From Prinsepia uniflora (Eukaryota > Streptophyta > Magnoliopsida > Rosales > Rosaceae): a stretch of DNA of 64,000 nucleotides. Under the pieces are notes generated by a model, which searched no databases, was not told the origin of the DNA, and saw only the letters and a list, made by a program, of their open reading frames with translations. The stretch spans positions 56,105,864 through 56,169,863 of the forward strand of contig CM064876.1 of assembly GCA_032719365.1 (NCBI GenBank). Direction: 5' to 3'. The position numbers were made by a program, and so were the translations under genes. Below, one piece after another: positions 47,237-58,027 of the stretch (positions within the stretch are counted from its first letter, which is position 1; the number at the start of each line of letters is the position of its first letter).

Positions 47237-49063
47237 ATGGCTAAGGTTCGTCGATCCATTCGATCGGCTGGAGAAGGTGTTTCTGCCTCAACGGCTCAGA
47301 CAAGGAATGAGGCTCGTATTGAAACTCCAGAGAAGCGGCCAACTCAACCCAGGCGTGTGTCCATAGAATCACCCATGGAGACACTTGAAGGGAGGCCAAC
47401 CTTCAGTTTTAGAGCATTCCCCTCTCCAGCTAACCAAGTACCCGCGCTAGGGGAAGGAACTTCGGCTTTACAACAAGAAAACGAAAGGTTGATGGGAAAT
47501 GCATCACGACATGATCTGCCCACAACAAACATGGTCCTAAGGGACTTTCTGGACGGGTGTCATGACATCTCAGGGAGAAGTCGTCACCAACATCCCCAGG
47601 ACAACTTGGCGCAGCAAGTTGAAGGGTTAAGCAAACAAGTTCAACTTCAGTCAGAGCTCTTACAACAACTCCTAGCAGAGAGACCAGTCCAAGAGCAGGA
47701 CAGACATTCCACGTCACGTGGAAAACAAGAGCATGCTCAAAGACGTCTTGGGAAAGAACCAGAACACTGCCGAACAATGTCACGAGACACTTCGCTAAGC
47801 GACTCCAGTGAAGAAAGTCATGCTCACCGAGCAAAAACCCCTCAACGCCTAAAGCCATCAGTGCGTGAACGGCTAGGAAATAAGATTGGGGCAACTTCAC
47901 AGGCAGAGCGCTCACAGCACTCACATGGGAGCAGGAGGCAACTTCGAGCTCTATACAAAGACCCAAAACGATCTGCCCACGGCAGTAAAGGGGAAGATGA
48001 AGCCTACTCCCCTGCACGATCCCAGAGATCAAGGGAAGAAGCTCAAAGAGGTTCTCGACAATTAGCACAATGGGACCCATCACCTCAGGGAGGGGCATTG
48101 CAGGTTAATGATGTTCAAAAAATATTGGACATGTACCTTCGTGCTCAACAAGGTGGCGATCTAGAGGACGATCTACGTCGCCAGATACAGCTCTGTACAC
48201 CCTTTATAAGGGATATTGAGGAGGAGTCATTCCCCCAGAGGTTCGCTACGCCAAACTTCACTCCATTCAAATGAGCCTCCGTCTCGGTAAAACACATAGA
48301 TTATTACCGAGGAGTCATGATCCCCCACAGGTCTAACGATGCACTCATGTGCAAAGTTTTTCAAGCTTCTCTCCAAGGCCAAGCCATGACTTGGTTCAAT
48401 CATCTCCCCCCGAGGTCGATTGAGTCCTTCGAAGAGTTGGCCCTGACATTTGTGAAGGAATATGCACAACTTCGGACAATTGAGGTGAAAGATTACCATC
48501 TTTTCTCTGTCCGAAAGAGGGCAAAAGACACTCTGGGACAATACATACGGATATTTTGTGAAGAGAAGTCTCGCATTATCGGCTGTAATGACCTTGTTGC
48601 GGCAATAGCATTTAAGCAAGGACTCCCTCGAGACAGCCAGCTTTACGGGGACATCGTCATGAGCAATGCGCGAAGTCTCACCAAAATACTTTCGCTAGCA
48701 GAGCGAAATGCAACTTCAGAGGACGAGAAGAATGCCGCTCATACTCAGGACCATGCCGGGGCTAGTGAAAAGGCTCCCATAAGGATGAGCCCCATGGAAA
48801 GTTTGCAACTGGAAAGGTCAACAAGCGCAAGGCGGGGCAACACTCCCAAACGCCAATTATGGGGAAGCCTAACTTTCAGCTATCTCTACCAGTCCATCAG
48901 ATCCACAATGAAATTAAGGACAAGCCATGGTTTAAGAAACCGGAGCCAGTCAAGGGCAATCAAGAGAATGCTGATAAAACCAAATGGTGCGCCTATCATT
49001 AATGTTATGGGCACAATATCAGCACATGTATATCTTTCGAAAGATATCTCTGGAATCTCCTGA
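47237..49063 (+). pseudogene. Tat-type gag, broken
   Basis: The likely start is MAKVRRSIRSAG at 47237; the upstream ATG at 47204 only adds leader codons. A long Gln/Arg/Ser-rich N-terminal region ends at TGA 48272-48274. The same element continues at 48317 with the Retrotrans_gag core: MCKVFQASLQGQAMTWFNHL then SFEELALTFVKEYAQL. Around 48800 reading shifts frame; a later phrase CAYH*CYGHNISTC looks like a decayed zinc-binding motif. There are no enzyme domains after about 49110. Gag alone could at most package RNA, and this copy cannot encode it intact. Confidence 0.8.
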
Positions 49064-49319
49064 AGGAGGGGCATTGTACAGACTACATCAAGAAGAAGAC
49101 TGTAAGTCACATGGAGAACAAAGAGTCAAATGAGCCAGCGTCAAAGGTGATCCGCATCAACTAGACGCAAGTCAACATTAGAGAGACATTAAATTCTATG
49201 GAGCTTTCCAATTTTTCTTTTCAAGTTGTCTTCTAAATTCAAGTATCAATGGAATGAGATTGACAAATTTATTTGTTCACCATGTACAATTTTCAAAGCT
49301 TATTCTCTCTAGTGTAAAA

Positions 49320-49660
49320 AGCCTTCGTCATCGAAGCATCTACGCCTTCGCCCTGCGAAGCATTCGAGCCTTCGCCCTACGAAGCATCTAAGCCTTCGCC
49401 ATGCGAAGCACCTAAGCCTTCGTCATCGAAGCATCCGAGCATTCGTCATCGAAGCATCCGAGCCTTCGCCCTGCGAAGCATCTAAGCCTTCACCATGCGA
49501 AGCACCTAAGCCTTCGCCCTGCGAAGCATCAGAGCCTTCGCCATGCGAAGCACCTAAGCCTTCGCCCTGCGAAGCATCAGAGCCTTCACCTTGCGAAACA
49601 TCTGAGCCTTCGCCCTGTGAAGCATTCAAGCCTTCGTCATCGAAGCATCTAAGCCTTCTG
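49320..49660. repeat. 24-bp minisatellite
   Basis: About 14 tandem units of the type GAAGCATCTAAGCCTTCGCC, then CTGC, vary at a few positions. On the minus strand 68 codons are open and read as an 8-residue repeat (ASQGEGSD and ASHGEGLG variants), a by-product of the period being a multiple of three. It lies in the 3' non-coding half of the Tat-type element. Confidence 0.9.
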
Positions 49661-49818
49661 AGTCCTGCAAATTTCTGCGCAGCAAGGAGAACTTATCTCG
49701 AGCGGTATCTCACTCATTTTCTATCAGCATCCTCTCTGCATGGCTCATCTCCAACTCGCCCACTTTGGCTTCCGATGTGAAATTAGGACCTTAAGTTTTC
49801 TTAAGTTATCATAATCTC

Positions 49819-50050
49819 ACATCGACAACATAACTTTCCGTTTATGCAGCCCTTCGCGTCAAGATGGCACATTCGCGGGACCAGAACGGTCGGGTTAGGA
49901 AAGAAGTTGCTCGGCATGCTTTTTTCTCCAAAGAACATCGACAACATAACTTTCCGTTTCTGCAGCCCTCCGCGTCAAGATGGCACATTCGCGGGACCAG
50001 AACGGTCGGGTTAGGAAAGAAGTTGCTCGGCATGCTTTTTTCTCCAAAGA
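49819..50050. repeat. 116-bp tandem duplication
   Basis: ACATCGACAACATAAC starts at 49819 and again at 49935. The two copies are almost identical through TCTCCAAAGA. The second copy forms the C-terminal part of the antisense ORF. Confidence 0.85.
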
Positions 50051-50533
50051 ACCAATAGGTCCTTGTTTATTGTTCTTCTTCTGGACAACGGTTTCTTTCA
50101 AGCGCAGTGGAGCGCTCAACCACTCCTTGATTAGGATGTCTGAAGGCCTCCCTCCATTCATATCTCTAAATGGAGAAAGTAGCCGGCTCATGTCCCGGGA
50201 CTTTGGAGGAGTTTTAAGGGCCATGTCAATCTTTTTGAGATCAGGCTGACCTCCAAACCCGTTGTACAACTCATCAAACATGCGGAAGTGCGAGGCCATC
50301 CTTAAGTGTGGAGAGGCATGACTATCGCCAAGCTCCACGAGAACATCGCTTGGAAAGGTAATTTGATTGCGAGCCTTCCACTCCATGAAGTCTTGAGGCT
50401 TCTCAAACTCCATATCTTTCCCTCGGAATGGACTTAGGCCACGAAAACTGCTACGCTCCCACAAAGAAAGTTTGATGGGCCTCTCGGCACCTTGACGCAT
50501 AGCGAGCATATTTGTGGTACTAGCAAGAGTCAT
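49895..50533 (-). CDS. Antisense ORF in the Tat-type element, host-like sequence
   Basis: A 212-codon frame runs on the strand opposite to gag, downstream of it. The first 155 or so residues look like genuine protein: MLAMRQGAERPIKLSLWERS, then FEKPQDFMEWKARN, HLRMASHFRMFDELYNGFGG and RDMSRLLSPFRDM. I do not recognise the family. The last 50 residues come from the 116-bp duplication. Extra antisense ORFs are known in some Tat-lineage elements between the coding part and the 3' LTR; a captured host gene piece is the other explanation. Whether it is expressed is unknown. Confidence 0.45.
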   Translation of the reverse strand: MTLASTTNMLAMRQGAERPIKLSLWERSSFRGLSPFRGKDMEFEKPQDFMEWKARNQITFPSDVLVELGDSHASPHLRMASHFRMFDELYNGFGGQPDLKKIDMALKTPPKSRDMSRLLSPFRDMNGGRPSDILIKEWLSAPLRLKETVVQKKNNKQGPIGSLEKKACRATSFLTRPFWSRECAILTRRAAETESYVVDVLWRKKHAEQLLS

Positions 50534-50764
50534 AGTGAATGTGATCCAGCCTACCGATGCTCACTAGTCACATCCGCAAGTGCACTCAGTCACCACCAAG
50601 TCCTCGTCGACTGTTCAGCCAAACTCCGCCCACCACGTGGTACTGGTTGTACACCCGCTCCAACAAAGCTTCTAAACACCTTCGACGGACTCTTGACGTG
50701 TAGCAAGCATTTTGTGGTACTAGAAAAAGTCACATTGAATGTGAGCCAGCCTACCAATGCTCGC
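50499..50764. repeat. Pair of 68-bp repeats, 198 bp apart
   Basis: A block with TTTGTGGTACTAG, then AATGTGA and CCAGCCTACC occurs at 50499-50566 and 50697-50764 with several differences. Confidence 0.7.
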
Positions 50765-52172
50765 ACACACCGTCCAAACCGCTCGCTTTCTAAGCTGCAC
50801 GCGTTTCCATAATTTCAGACGCTTTCCAAGAATCTCGAATCCTGTCCAAAAACATCATGAAAGGTCAATAATGACTCTATGAGTATCATATCAAATTCCC
50901 ACAATTTTTTTGGGAATTAAATATTAATTTAAAACATAAGCTAAACCTTCGGTGAACAGTGATTTGTTACAGTGCGCGGTGGACAGTGTTTTACTACAGT
51001 GCGCGGTGAACAGTGATTTGCTACAGTACGCAGTGAACAGTGTCGTCCCTACAACCCGTTTCTCTGTTAAACGGGTCGTGTACCCGCGATCAGGCCCGGA
51101 AAAATCTCCATCAATTCGACCTTGATTTCTTCCGTTCTTTAAACTGTTTTCATCTAAACCATCTTAATTTAGGTTCTGTACATTTAATTACTTAAATTAC
51201 AACCAAAATCCAACAATCCCACGATGAACTTTTAAACGGGTTTCGTGATCGGGTTCACCAAATTCGTCCCTGTTTTTCAAATTAATTCACACAGAAAGCA
51301 TCGTGAGAGTAAAATAAACGTTTTTACATAATCAATTTCGTAGATACTTACCTCTAAGTACACGAACCCAAGCTCGATTTTGGGAAGGGAATGAAGCTTC
51401 TGTTCTTGCTCAGTACAACCTCAATCATTTTTGTCTTTGATGTGGATCGGTTCGAAATGATCCCAGGAGACTTAATCAAGTCTCAATTTGGATCCCCATA
51501 GCTCGCAAATTTGATTTCGAATTTCCCCCCAAAATTCCAAAATTTTCGATTCTGGTTCTCACTTCTCACCCTCTGTCCCCGTGTTTTCCCTCACCTAAAA
51601 TTAGACTCTTCAAACACTCAATTACTCACTCTCATGAAAAATTTCACCCTTTGTTGTTCACGGATTGAAAGTGAAGGAAGATGAAGATTAATGGTGTTTA
51701 AATAGGATTAGAGATGGATTAAAAAGGATTAAAACATGATGATGATGTTTTCCATGAAACATGGATTAAAACATGATTAAAACATGATGATGATGTTTTC
51801 CATGAAACATGGAGCACATTTTAAGGGTCCTTAAATCAAGGGATGGGTGACACTTGTCACTCATCCAAGTGTTCACAATCAACGGTCACTATTCACAATT
51901 TAATATTATTTTAATCGAAATCCCGGTTTGTTCGGTTAATCGTTTTCGTCCCCATGACCACAACTTTGTCGACGAATCTCCAATTTCGGCATGCCGCCTG
52001 TCTATGGATTCGTATCGACTCGACTTACGTAACGGTCATTGGCCCTCGTCCTTTGAACCTCCTGGGTCAAAAGTCAACATTTCGCCCTTACCTTTCAAAT
52101 TTACCAAAATACCCCTCGACTTCCGAACGTCGTAACTTCTTCCTCGAATGTCGGAATCGAACGTGCCACCTG

Positions 52173-55101
52173 TGACAGGACCCATCCCAATCCCCCCGGG
52201 ATTAACGTGGGATGACCCTGCTCCCGTCTGACACGGAGTGTCAGACAAGGGATACTTCCGACCTTTGCCCTCCCGGGCTATCAGAGTACGCCAGGATCCG
52301 GAGGAGGTATGTGATATCTCGATCTCTGCTACAATTCACACAGTATCCAACCTGAAGGGTATTAAAAACAGAAACACTGTGAGTGGACAAAAATAAAGAA
52401 TTTATAAAAACATTTTTCATAAAGAATACCTTTATACCCTCCACTAAAAAGCATGCATGCATAGTAAAACCATTTATCCAATCATATAAGTTAAAACATC
52501 CATAATTAGGGTCTCAGCCCCAAATTCCGTAAATCCAAGTCATACGGGCTCCTGCCCAAAACCATTTACAAAAAACCATAGTATAGTAAACATACGTGGG
52601 ATCTCAGCCCAAATTCATTTATCATTATAAACACAATTTCCCAAAACCAATTGAAATCATGTTTATCCCTTATATTCATATCCAGAACCTGTCACGGTAA
52701 AATAGAGCTACACGTGTGCTAACTGGGGTCTCAAACCCAAGTCTCTCCAGGGTCCACCCAGGTCAATGTCTGTAGATCAGTGACCCTCCCTGGAGGTAAC
52801 GAACCATGCCCATCCTGAGAGTAAGGAACCCAACTGGGGGCGACTTCACTCAGTCAGTGCTCCGTGACTACTCCGGGGTCCACCCAGGCCAACGACCCTC
52901 CCTGGAGGAGACAATCATATATAAAGGATGGAATATGAAAAACCTTTTGAAATCATTCTTTAAATCTTTCCAGGATTCATGCCCCTCATAAGCCGTCATG
53001 AACCATAAAACCTTTCATGGGTTCATGCCGGTTCCCATAAACCGTCATGACCCGTAAATCCATTTCAAGGGTTCATGCCGGTTCCCATAAACCGTCATGA
53101 CCCGTAAAAACCATTTGTAACACATAACTGGGCCCTAGGCCCGAATCCACATACAAATTGGACCTCAAGTCCGATTCGTAAACCAACAGGGCCTCGTGCC
53201 CGATTTCGTAAATCAAATGGGTTTCGAACCCGAGTTTACCTTTTCAATTCCAAAACCATTTCATTAAATCATATCCAAAACCACAAGTACGGAAAATCAG
53301 AGTAAAACTGGAAAACCTCGATTTACGTGCAAGCACGTAAATCGCCTCGTAATGCGTGAAACCATATAATTCACAATCATCCAAATCAACATCATAAAAT
53401 CATATTCATAATCCATTTGGAAATCCAAAACCATTTCATTTAGACCAGTAAAGACATACAGCCCCGTATAGGCACCGTATAGGGCCGAAACCTCGAAATA
53501 CGTGCCTATACGTAACCACACATCCAAATGCACTCATGGCATCACAACCAAGTATTTAAAACATATAATAAACATTTATGCATGCACCAATTTAGAAAAC
53601 AAGGTCCACTCACAGACCGTCCGAGCTGCCGTCTCGATTTGCGTGCCATACGGTTCCCCGAGCCGATCACCATCACCGGGACTCTCAAACCTGTCCAAAT
53701 TTTAATAGAAGGTTACTAACTACTTAATTAACCTCCCATTAAAGCCCCGTAATTTTCCCGAACTTTTAACTATTTTTAAACCGACCCTAAACCTTCCGAC
53801 ACCCCGAAAACTATCGAAACCATGTCCGATTGATGCGAGACCAGTCCCAAAATCTTCCTTACATCGAATAGAAGATTTCCCGTGTTGAACACTTTCCCAA
53901 ATTATGGCCCACGGGTCCTCACGAGCCCCTAGAAGGTCGAAAATACTGTTCATCGGCACTAACCTCCAGCAGACCGGTTTTACTGTTCATGGCCAGTTCA
54001 CCTGGTTTGGCCGGTCCAACTGGACCGGCGTGACCGGTTCACAGCCCTAGACACCCCATTTTTCATCCTAGTTCTTCCTTTTTGGTTCCTTTCATCCTAT
54101 TTTGATGTTTTCTATCCATTCCAATCCTTAAACGCAACCGAAAACGTCTAAATCCTATGGTTCCATTTTGAACCAAACGGTTCAAGTTTCCAAAACTGCA
54201 CCCATGGATGCCCAGCCATCCCAAGCTTCCTTAAACCTTCCTAACATGTCCCTAGCAACCTAATGGACTCATTAAAACCATTAAAAACCAACCATAACAA
54301 CAAAAATGGAAAAATGGGTCAAAATGGACTAACTGTGAACCTCACGGGTTCCTCCTCCTCTCGCCGCCGTGGACGGCGGTTCTGGCCGCCCAGCAACCTC
54401 CTCAGTCTCCCTGGTCCTCTGCCTGGTCATGGGTGAAGAGTGGATGGGTTTTGGGTTGCACGGATGGGAGGAAAATGGGTGAGATCGGGTTGTGTTTTTG
54501 TGTGTGTTTGAAATGGAGAAAGAAATGCACGGTGCATGAAGGAAAAGAGAGGGCATGTGGATGGGTGACACTTTTCACTCATCCATTGGGCCTCCCTTAA
54601 ATATCTGGGATCCACTAAAGTGCAAAAGTTAACTCGTTTCGTAATTCGTGCAATAATGCACTTGAACTTTTGTGAACCGTAACTTCGCCGTCAAACGTCC
54701 GAATTCGACGTGCCGCCTGTCTATGGATTCGTATCGTCCTTATCTACGTAATAGTCCTCGGCCCTCGGCCATCGGACATCCCGGTCAAAAAGTCAAATTT
54801 TGACCCCATTTAACCAAAATTACCAAAATGCCCCTAAACTTCCGAACGTCATAACTTCCTCCTCGAACGTCGGAATTGAACGTGCCACCTGTCTATGAAC
54901 TCGTGACGTCACGAAATACGTCACGGTCATCGGTCAAAGTCCATTTGACCGCCCGATCAAAAAGTCAACGTTTTGCCACCATCAAGGGCAAAACGGTCAT
55001 TTCGCGTCGTTCGTTCGATTTTGCCTAACTAATCACCGATTAACCTCACTGATCGTGATTAGTCACTAATCTAATTATGGAATTTGGGACGGGTCGTTAC
55101 A
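52173..55101 (-). mobile_element. Gypsy-type solo LTR G4
   Basis: TGACAGGACCC to GGGACGGGTCGTTACA, 2929 bp, lies between perfect ACCTG duplications (52168-52172 and 55102-55106). It is the cleanest full-length member of the G-type LTRs here. It shares with G3 the TGACAGG-side block, the hairpin array, CACTCACAGACCGTC and the AAAGTCAA-rich end block. No internal domain remains. Confidence 0.88.
52507..53231. repeat. Hairpin array in LTR G4
   Basis: Units include GGGTCTCAGCCC, GGGCTCCTGCCC, GGGATCTCAGCCC, GGGCCCTAGGCCC (53130), GGACCTCAAGTCC (53160), GGGCCTCGTGCCC (53189) and GGGTTTCGAACCC (53219). The last four are spaced 29-30 bp, and in them changed stem bases are matched on the other arm. 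Confidence 0.8.
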
Positions 55102-55316
55102 ACCTGCCTATGAACTCGTGATGTCCCAAACTACGTCATAGCCATCAGTCAAAGTCCATTTGACCGTTCGAACTAAAAGTCAATATTTTTCCCACGCCTA
55201 GGGGCAAAACGGTCATTTTGCACATTTCGTCCGATTCACTCCACTAATTCCAGATTAGTCATTCTAAATCATAATTAATTAATATTTCATCCCGATACTC
55301 GGGACGGGTCGTTACA

Positions 55317-55445
55317 CCCCGCCTTCGCAGACCCATAACTTTCGCATCCGACCTCCGATTGACGCATACCGCCTGTTTGCGGATTCAGCGCCTTGGGACC
55401 TACTCAGCAGTAACCGGTAAACCCGGTAAAACAAGATTCCAAACA
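55317..55445. mobile_element. Tail fragment of another G-type LTR
   Basis: The CATAACTTTCGCATCCGACC phrase and the following TGTTTGCGGATTC match the end block of LTR E but lack both termini. It lies between LTR I and the purine tract of the Tat-type element. Confidence 0.5.
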
Positions 55446-56080
55446 ATGTACATCCCTTCGGATTCCCTGAATTCCGAATCGATGTGGGGGCATTTTTGGA
55501 ACCCAAAATCATCCGAAAATTATGGAGCTGCCACGTGGCCCGTAATTCCCAAAAATGACTAAATTGCCCCTGGCAATGACGATGATCATTTGAAAACACC
55601 CGCATATTAAATAAACGATTTACCAGTTAAATACATTATTTGATGGGGCTAAAATCTTCGTAATATCAATATTCTCCCCGAGAATTAATTGTCGTTATTC
55701 TTAATAATGGATAATTAATATTGATATTAAAATACAATAATTGTCATTACTATCATGATGAACAATCATTACAATTATTAAATAGTATATTTAATTAATA
55801 AGATATTTTTTATTAATTAAATATTCAACCGACCAATTAGAACGCTCCAAGGCTCCCAAGATTTTCCTATAAATAGTAAGACACATTTCATTTCCAAGGT
55901 ACGTTGATTCTTCGTTTTGAAGTATATCCTTTTCCTCTCTCAAAGCTAACTTAAGAATCAGAGTGTTCTTCGTCGAACAACCCCCCGGGTAAATCGATCG
56001 AAGCAACGATAACTAATTGTTTGCTGTTTGCAATAATTGTGAGGACTTTTCGCGACGAGTTCAATCTTTGATTCAACAAC

Positions 56081-56485
56081 ACGTAAGAAACTGGATTTGT
56101 AATCAAATTAATAAAAGAAAGGGTTATCCATTTATTAGTCCCTAAGAACAGTAAAGTAAAAATAATCAGCCTTTAAACAAAATAATTAAGAGTAAAAAAA
56201 ATTCAAATTTTTTTTTTAAATTTCAAATTTGAAAATCTTTATTATCCGATCTTAAAAAATTACTTTAATAATTTATGGTTTATGATTTAGTTCTTGGATT
56301 TTGATATTAAACTCTACGCTCTTGAGTTCAAAGTCATAAGCGCTTGAGTTTTGACATTAACAAATATATAAGTTTAATTATTAAAGTGTTTTAAGTTTAA
56401 TTATAGTATAATATTATTTTGATAATGTGGCAATAAATGAATGGTGTTATTTCAATGAAACATTGATTTAATTTATTGAAATAAC
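56081..56485. other. AT-rich DNA, no gene
   Basis: Nothing recognised beyond the 3' flank of the Tat-type element. Confidence 0.5.
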
Positions 56486-56813
56486 TAGGGACAGACTCAT
56501 GAACAGGGCAGCCTAAGCTGCAGCCCAGTTCAATTTTTATGATACTTATAGTAGATACCCCAACATTAAGCATAAAACAAGTCTCAGCCCAGGTGATTTA
56601 GTTGCTTTCTAACTAATTTTCCAATTCCCACTCCCACTCGAGTTTGAGTCTTCTTGTGGTTGTTAACTTCTTTTTTGTCAATTTTTTTTTTGCCAACTTT
56701 CAATCTTCTCCTTCACTCATTATTTTTCCTATTTGAATATTTAGGTTAAAAAAAAAAAACTTACGAGGATGAAATTTAGCCCACCATAATTCAAATTTCT
56801 GGATCCATCCCTG
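56486..56813. mobile_element. Non-autonomous hAT element (MITE)
   Basis: 328 bp lies between perfect 8-bp duplications GAAATAAC (56478-56485 and 56814-56821). The left end TAGGGACAGACTCATGAA and the right end, read in reverse CAGGGATGGATCCAGAAA, are imperfect inverted repeats typical of plant hAT elements. No transposase frame. Confidence 0.85.
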
Positions 56814-56821
56814 GAAATAAC

Positions 56822-57967
56822 GACATTCATTGATTGTCAGATCAATCTGGTCACTAGATGTGTTCAAATTAGAGTGTCGAAATAACATTATTCTTAATAT
56901 ATAATATATGAGGTTAGAATCATAATCATACATTATAGAAGAAGATGACAATAAACATGCATGATTAAAAAATAGTGGAAGGACAATCTTGTCAAGGATT
57001 AATTAGTAGTTTACTCTTTGTTTTATGACATACAACTTATGAAATTTCATTGATAGAATAAAGATACAAAATAAAAACAAATATTGTAAATACAAGTTAA
57101 ATTGTAATAGCTTAACGAAAATTACAGGTAAATACTTCTAGTGACCATATTTGATATCTATTAAAACGATCTAAAAGGACTAACGTACAAAATAATATAA
57201 TTTGAATCTTCTAAGCATCACTGAAGTTATTATTATCCAAACAACTAATCTTTACAATCTCACAAAAAAAAAAACTAATGCAACCAACCATGCATAACAG
57301 TCGATGGGTTTATTTGCACAAAGCAAACCTAAAAAAAGAAAAAAAATAATAATCCAACAAAAGGCACATACAGGCCGCTTCCACTGTTGTCGCTGCCTAT
57401 CACTATCGTTATCGTCGCCTCCATGAAATTTCGAAGATGAATATCGTCCATCGGCTTATCGCCAATACTCTAATCCACCATAATTGACACCATCACCACT
57501 AACGGAGGACCACAACCACTTGATCAAAATCCCTTTGGTCGCTTCACAAGAAAAAACCATCTAGAAACAAATCAGGCTCTTGAAGATAAGAGTTTTATTA
57601 GCAACCTAATCCATCGAGAGACAAAATATGCGATCATGATCGACATCATGATAATAAAATGAGAAAAGGAAACTTGAAAATGAACAAACTTCGATGAATT
57701 CAATACTAAGACCTTTTGAATTATTCGGTTTATTCACGACATTCATATTGGTACTAGAGGAAGGTCCCCTGGACCCAAAAAAATCAGTTGAAGAAAAAAT
57801 ATTAATAAAAATATTTTTAGAGCGGGTGGCTGGAGCTTGTGAAAGATAATTAACATGTTGACATTCAATGTATTTAATACCCTTTTTATAACGTCATTGT
57901 AACTCAAAATATTATAAAATGAAAACATTTACTTCTATTAATGACTCGTATTTCTATTCAAAATTAC
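56822..57967. other. Intergenic DNA upstream of the UGT pseudogene
   Basis: AT-rich with no gene recognised. A small GC-richer patch near 57370-57560 has no ORF of note. Confidence 0.5.
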
Positions 57968-58027
57968 GCCAATAACCCTAGCCACCCTATAAATATTTTG
58001 TAGCTAGAAAGAATTAGAGAGAGCAAA
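57968..58027 (+). promoter_or_regulatory. Core promoter and 5' UTR of the UGT pseudogene
   Basis: A CCAAT motif (57969-57973) and a TATA box TATAAATA (57988-57995) lie 33-60 bases before the ATG at 58028. The ATG context (GCAAAATGGC) is good. This leaves room for only a very short leader. Confidence 0.6.

Larger units (their letters stand above)
50765..55316 (-). mobile_element. Truncated gypsy-type LTR I, split by LTR G4
   Basis: The right end GGGACGGGTCGTTACA (55301-55316) is intact. The left TGACAGG end is missing, and similarity to E begins around CGCTCGCTTTC (about 50782). The two halves (50765-52172 and 55102-55316) join cleanly when G4 and one ACCTG are removed, restoring the family phrase CGTGCCACCTGCCTATGAAC. 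Non-coding. Confidence 0.65.
46357..56080 (+). mobile_element. Tat-type Ty3/gypsy element, gag only, with nested LTRs
   Basis: The 5' LTR is 46357-46940 and the 3' LTR 55497-56080, 584 bp each and roughly 5% diverged. Flanks ACGTG (46352-46356) and ACGTA (56081-56085) fit a target duplication with one change, if the LTR ends at CAAYAAY. Ending two bases earlier at CA is also possible. TGGTGCTTTCATTGAGAGC follows the 5' LTR as the primer-site region, and GTGGGGGCA (purine tract) precedes the 3' LTR. Both LTRs carry TATAAATA (46728 and 55868); a CCAAT motif lies upstream. The inside holds gag but no protease, RT, RNase H or integrase, then a minisatellite, an antisense ORF and inserted LTRs I and G4. 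Confidence 0.8.

Noticed and set aside
47430..48098. 222-codon minus ORF over Tat gag
   Set aside because: Antisense shadow of the gag frame; hydrophobic composition mirrors Gln/Arg-rich codons.
49423..49629. Short Gly/Glu/Ser-rich gene on the minus strand
   Set aside because: It is produced by the minisatellite period being a multiple of three. It has no start context or neighbours of its own.
49320..49660. CRISPR-like array
   Set aside because: Units are contiguous 24-bp tandem repeats without unique spacers, in a plant retrotransposon.
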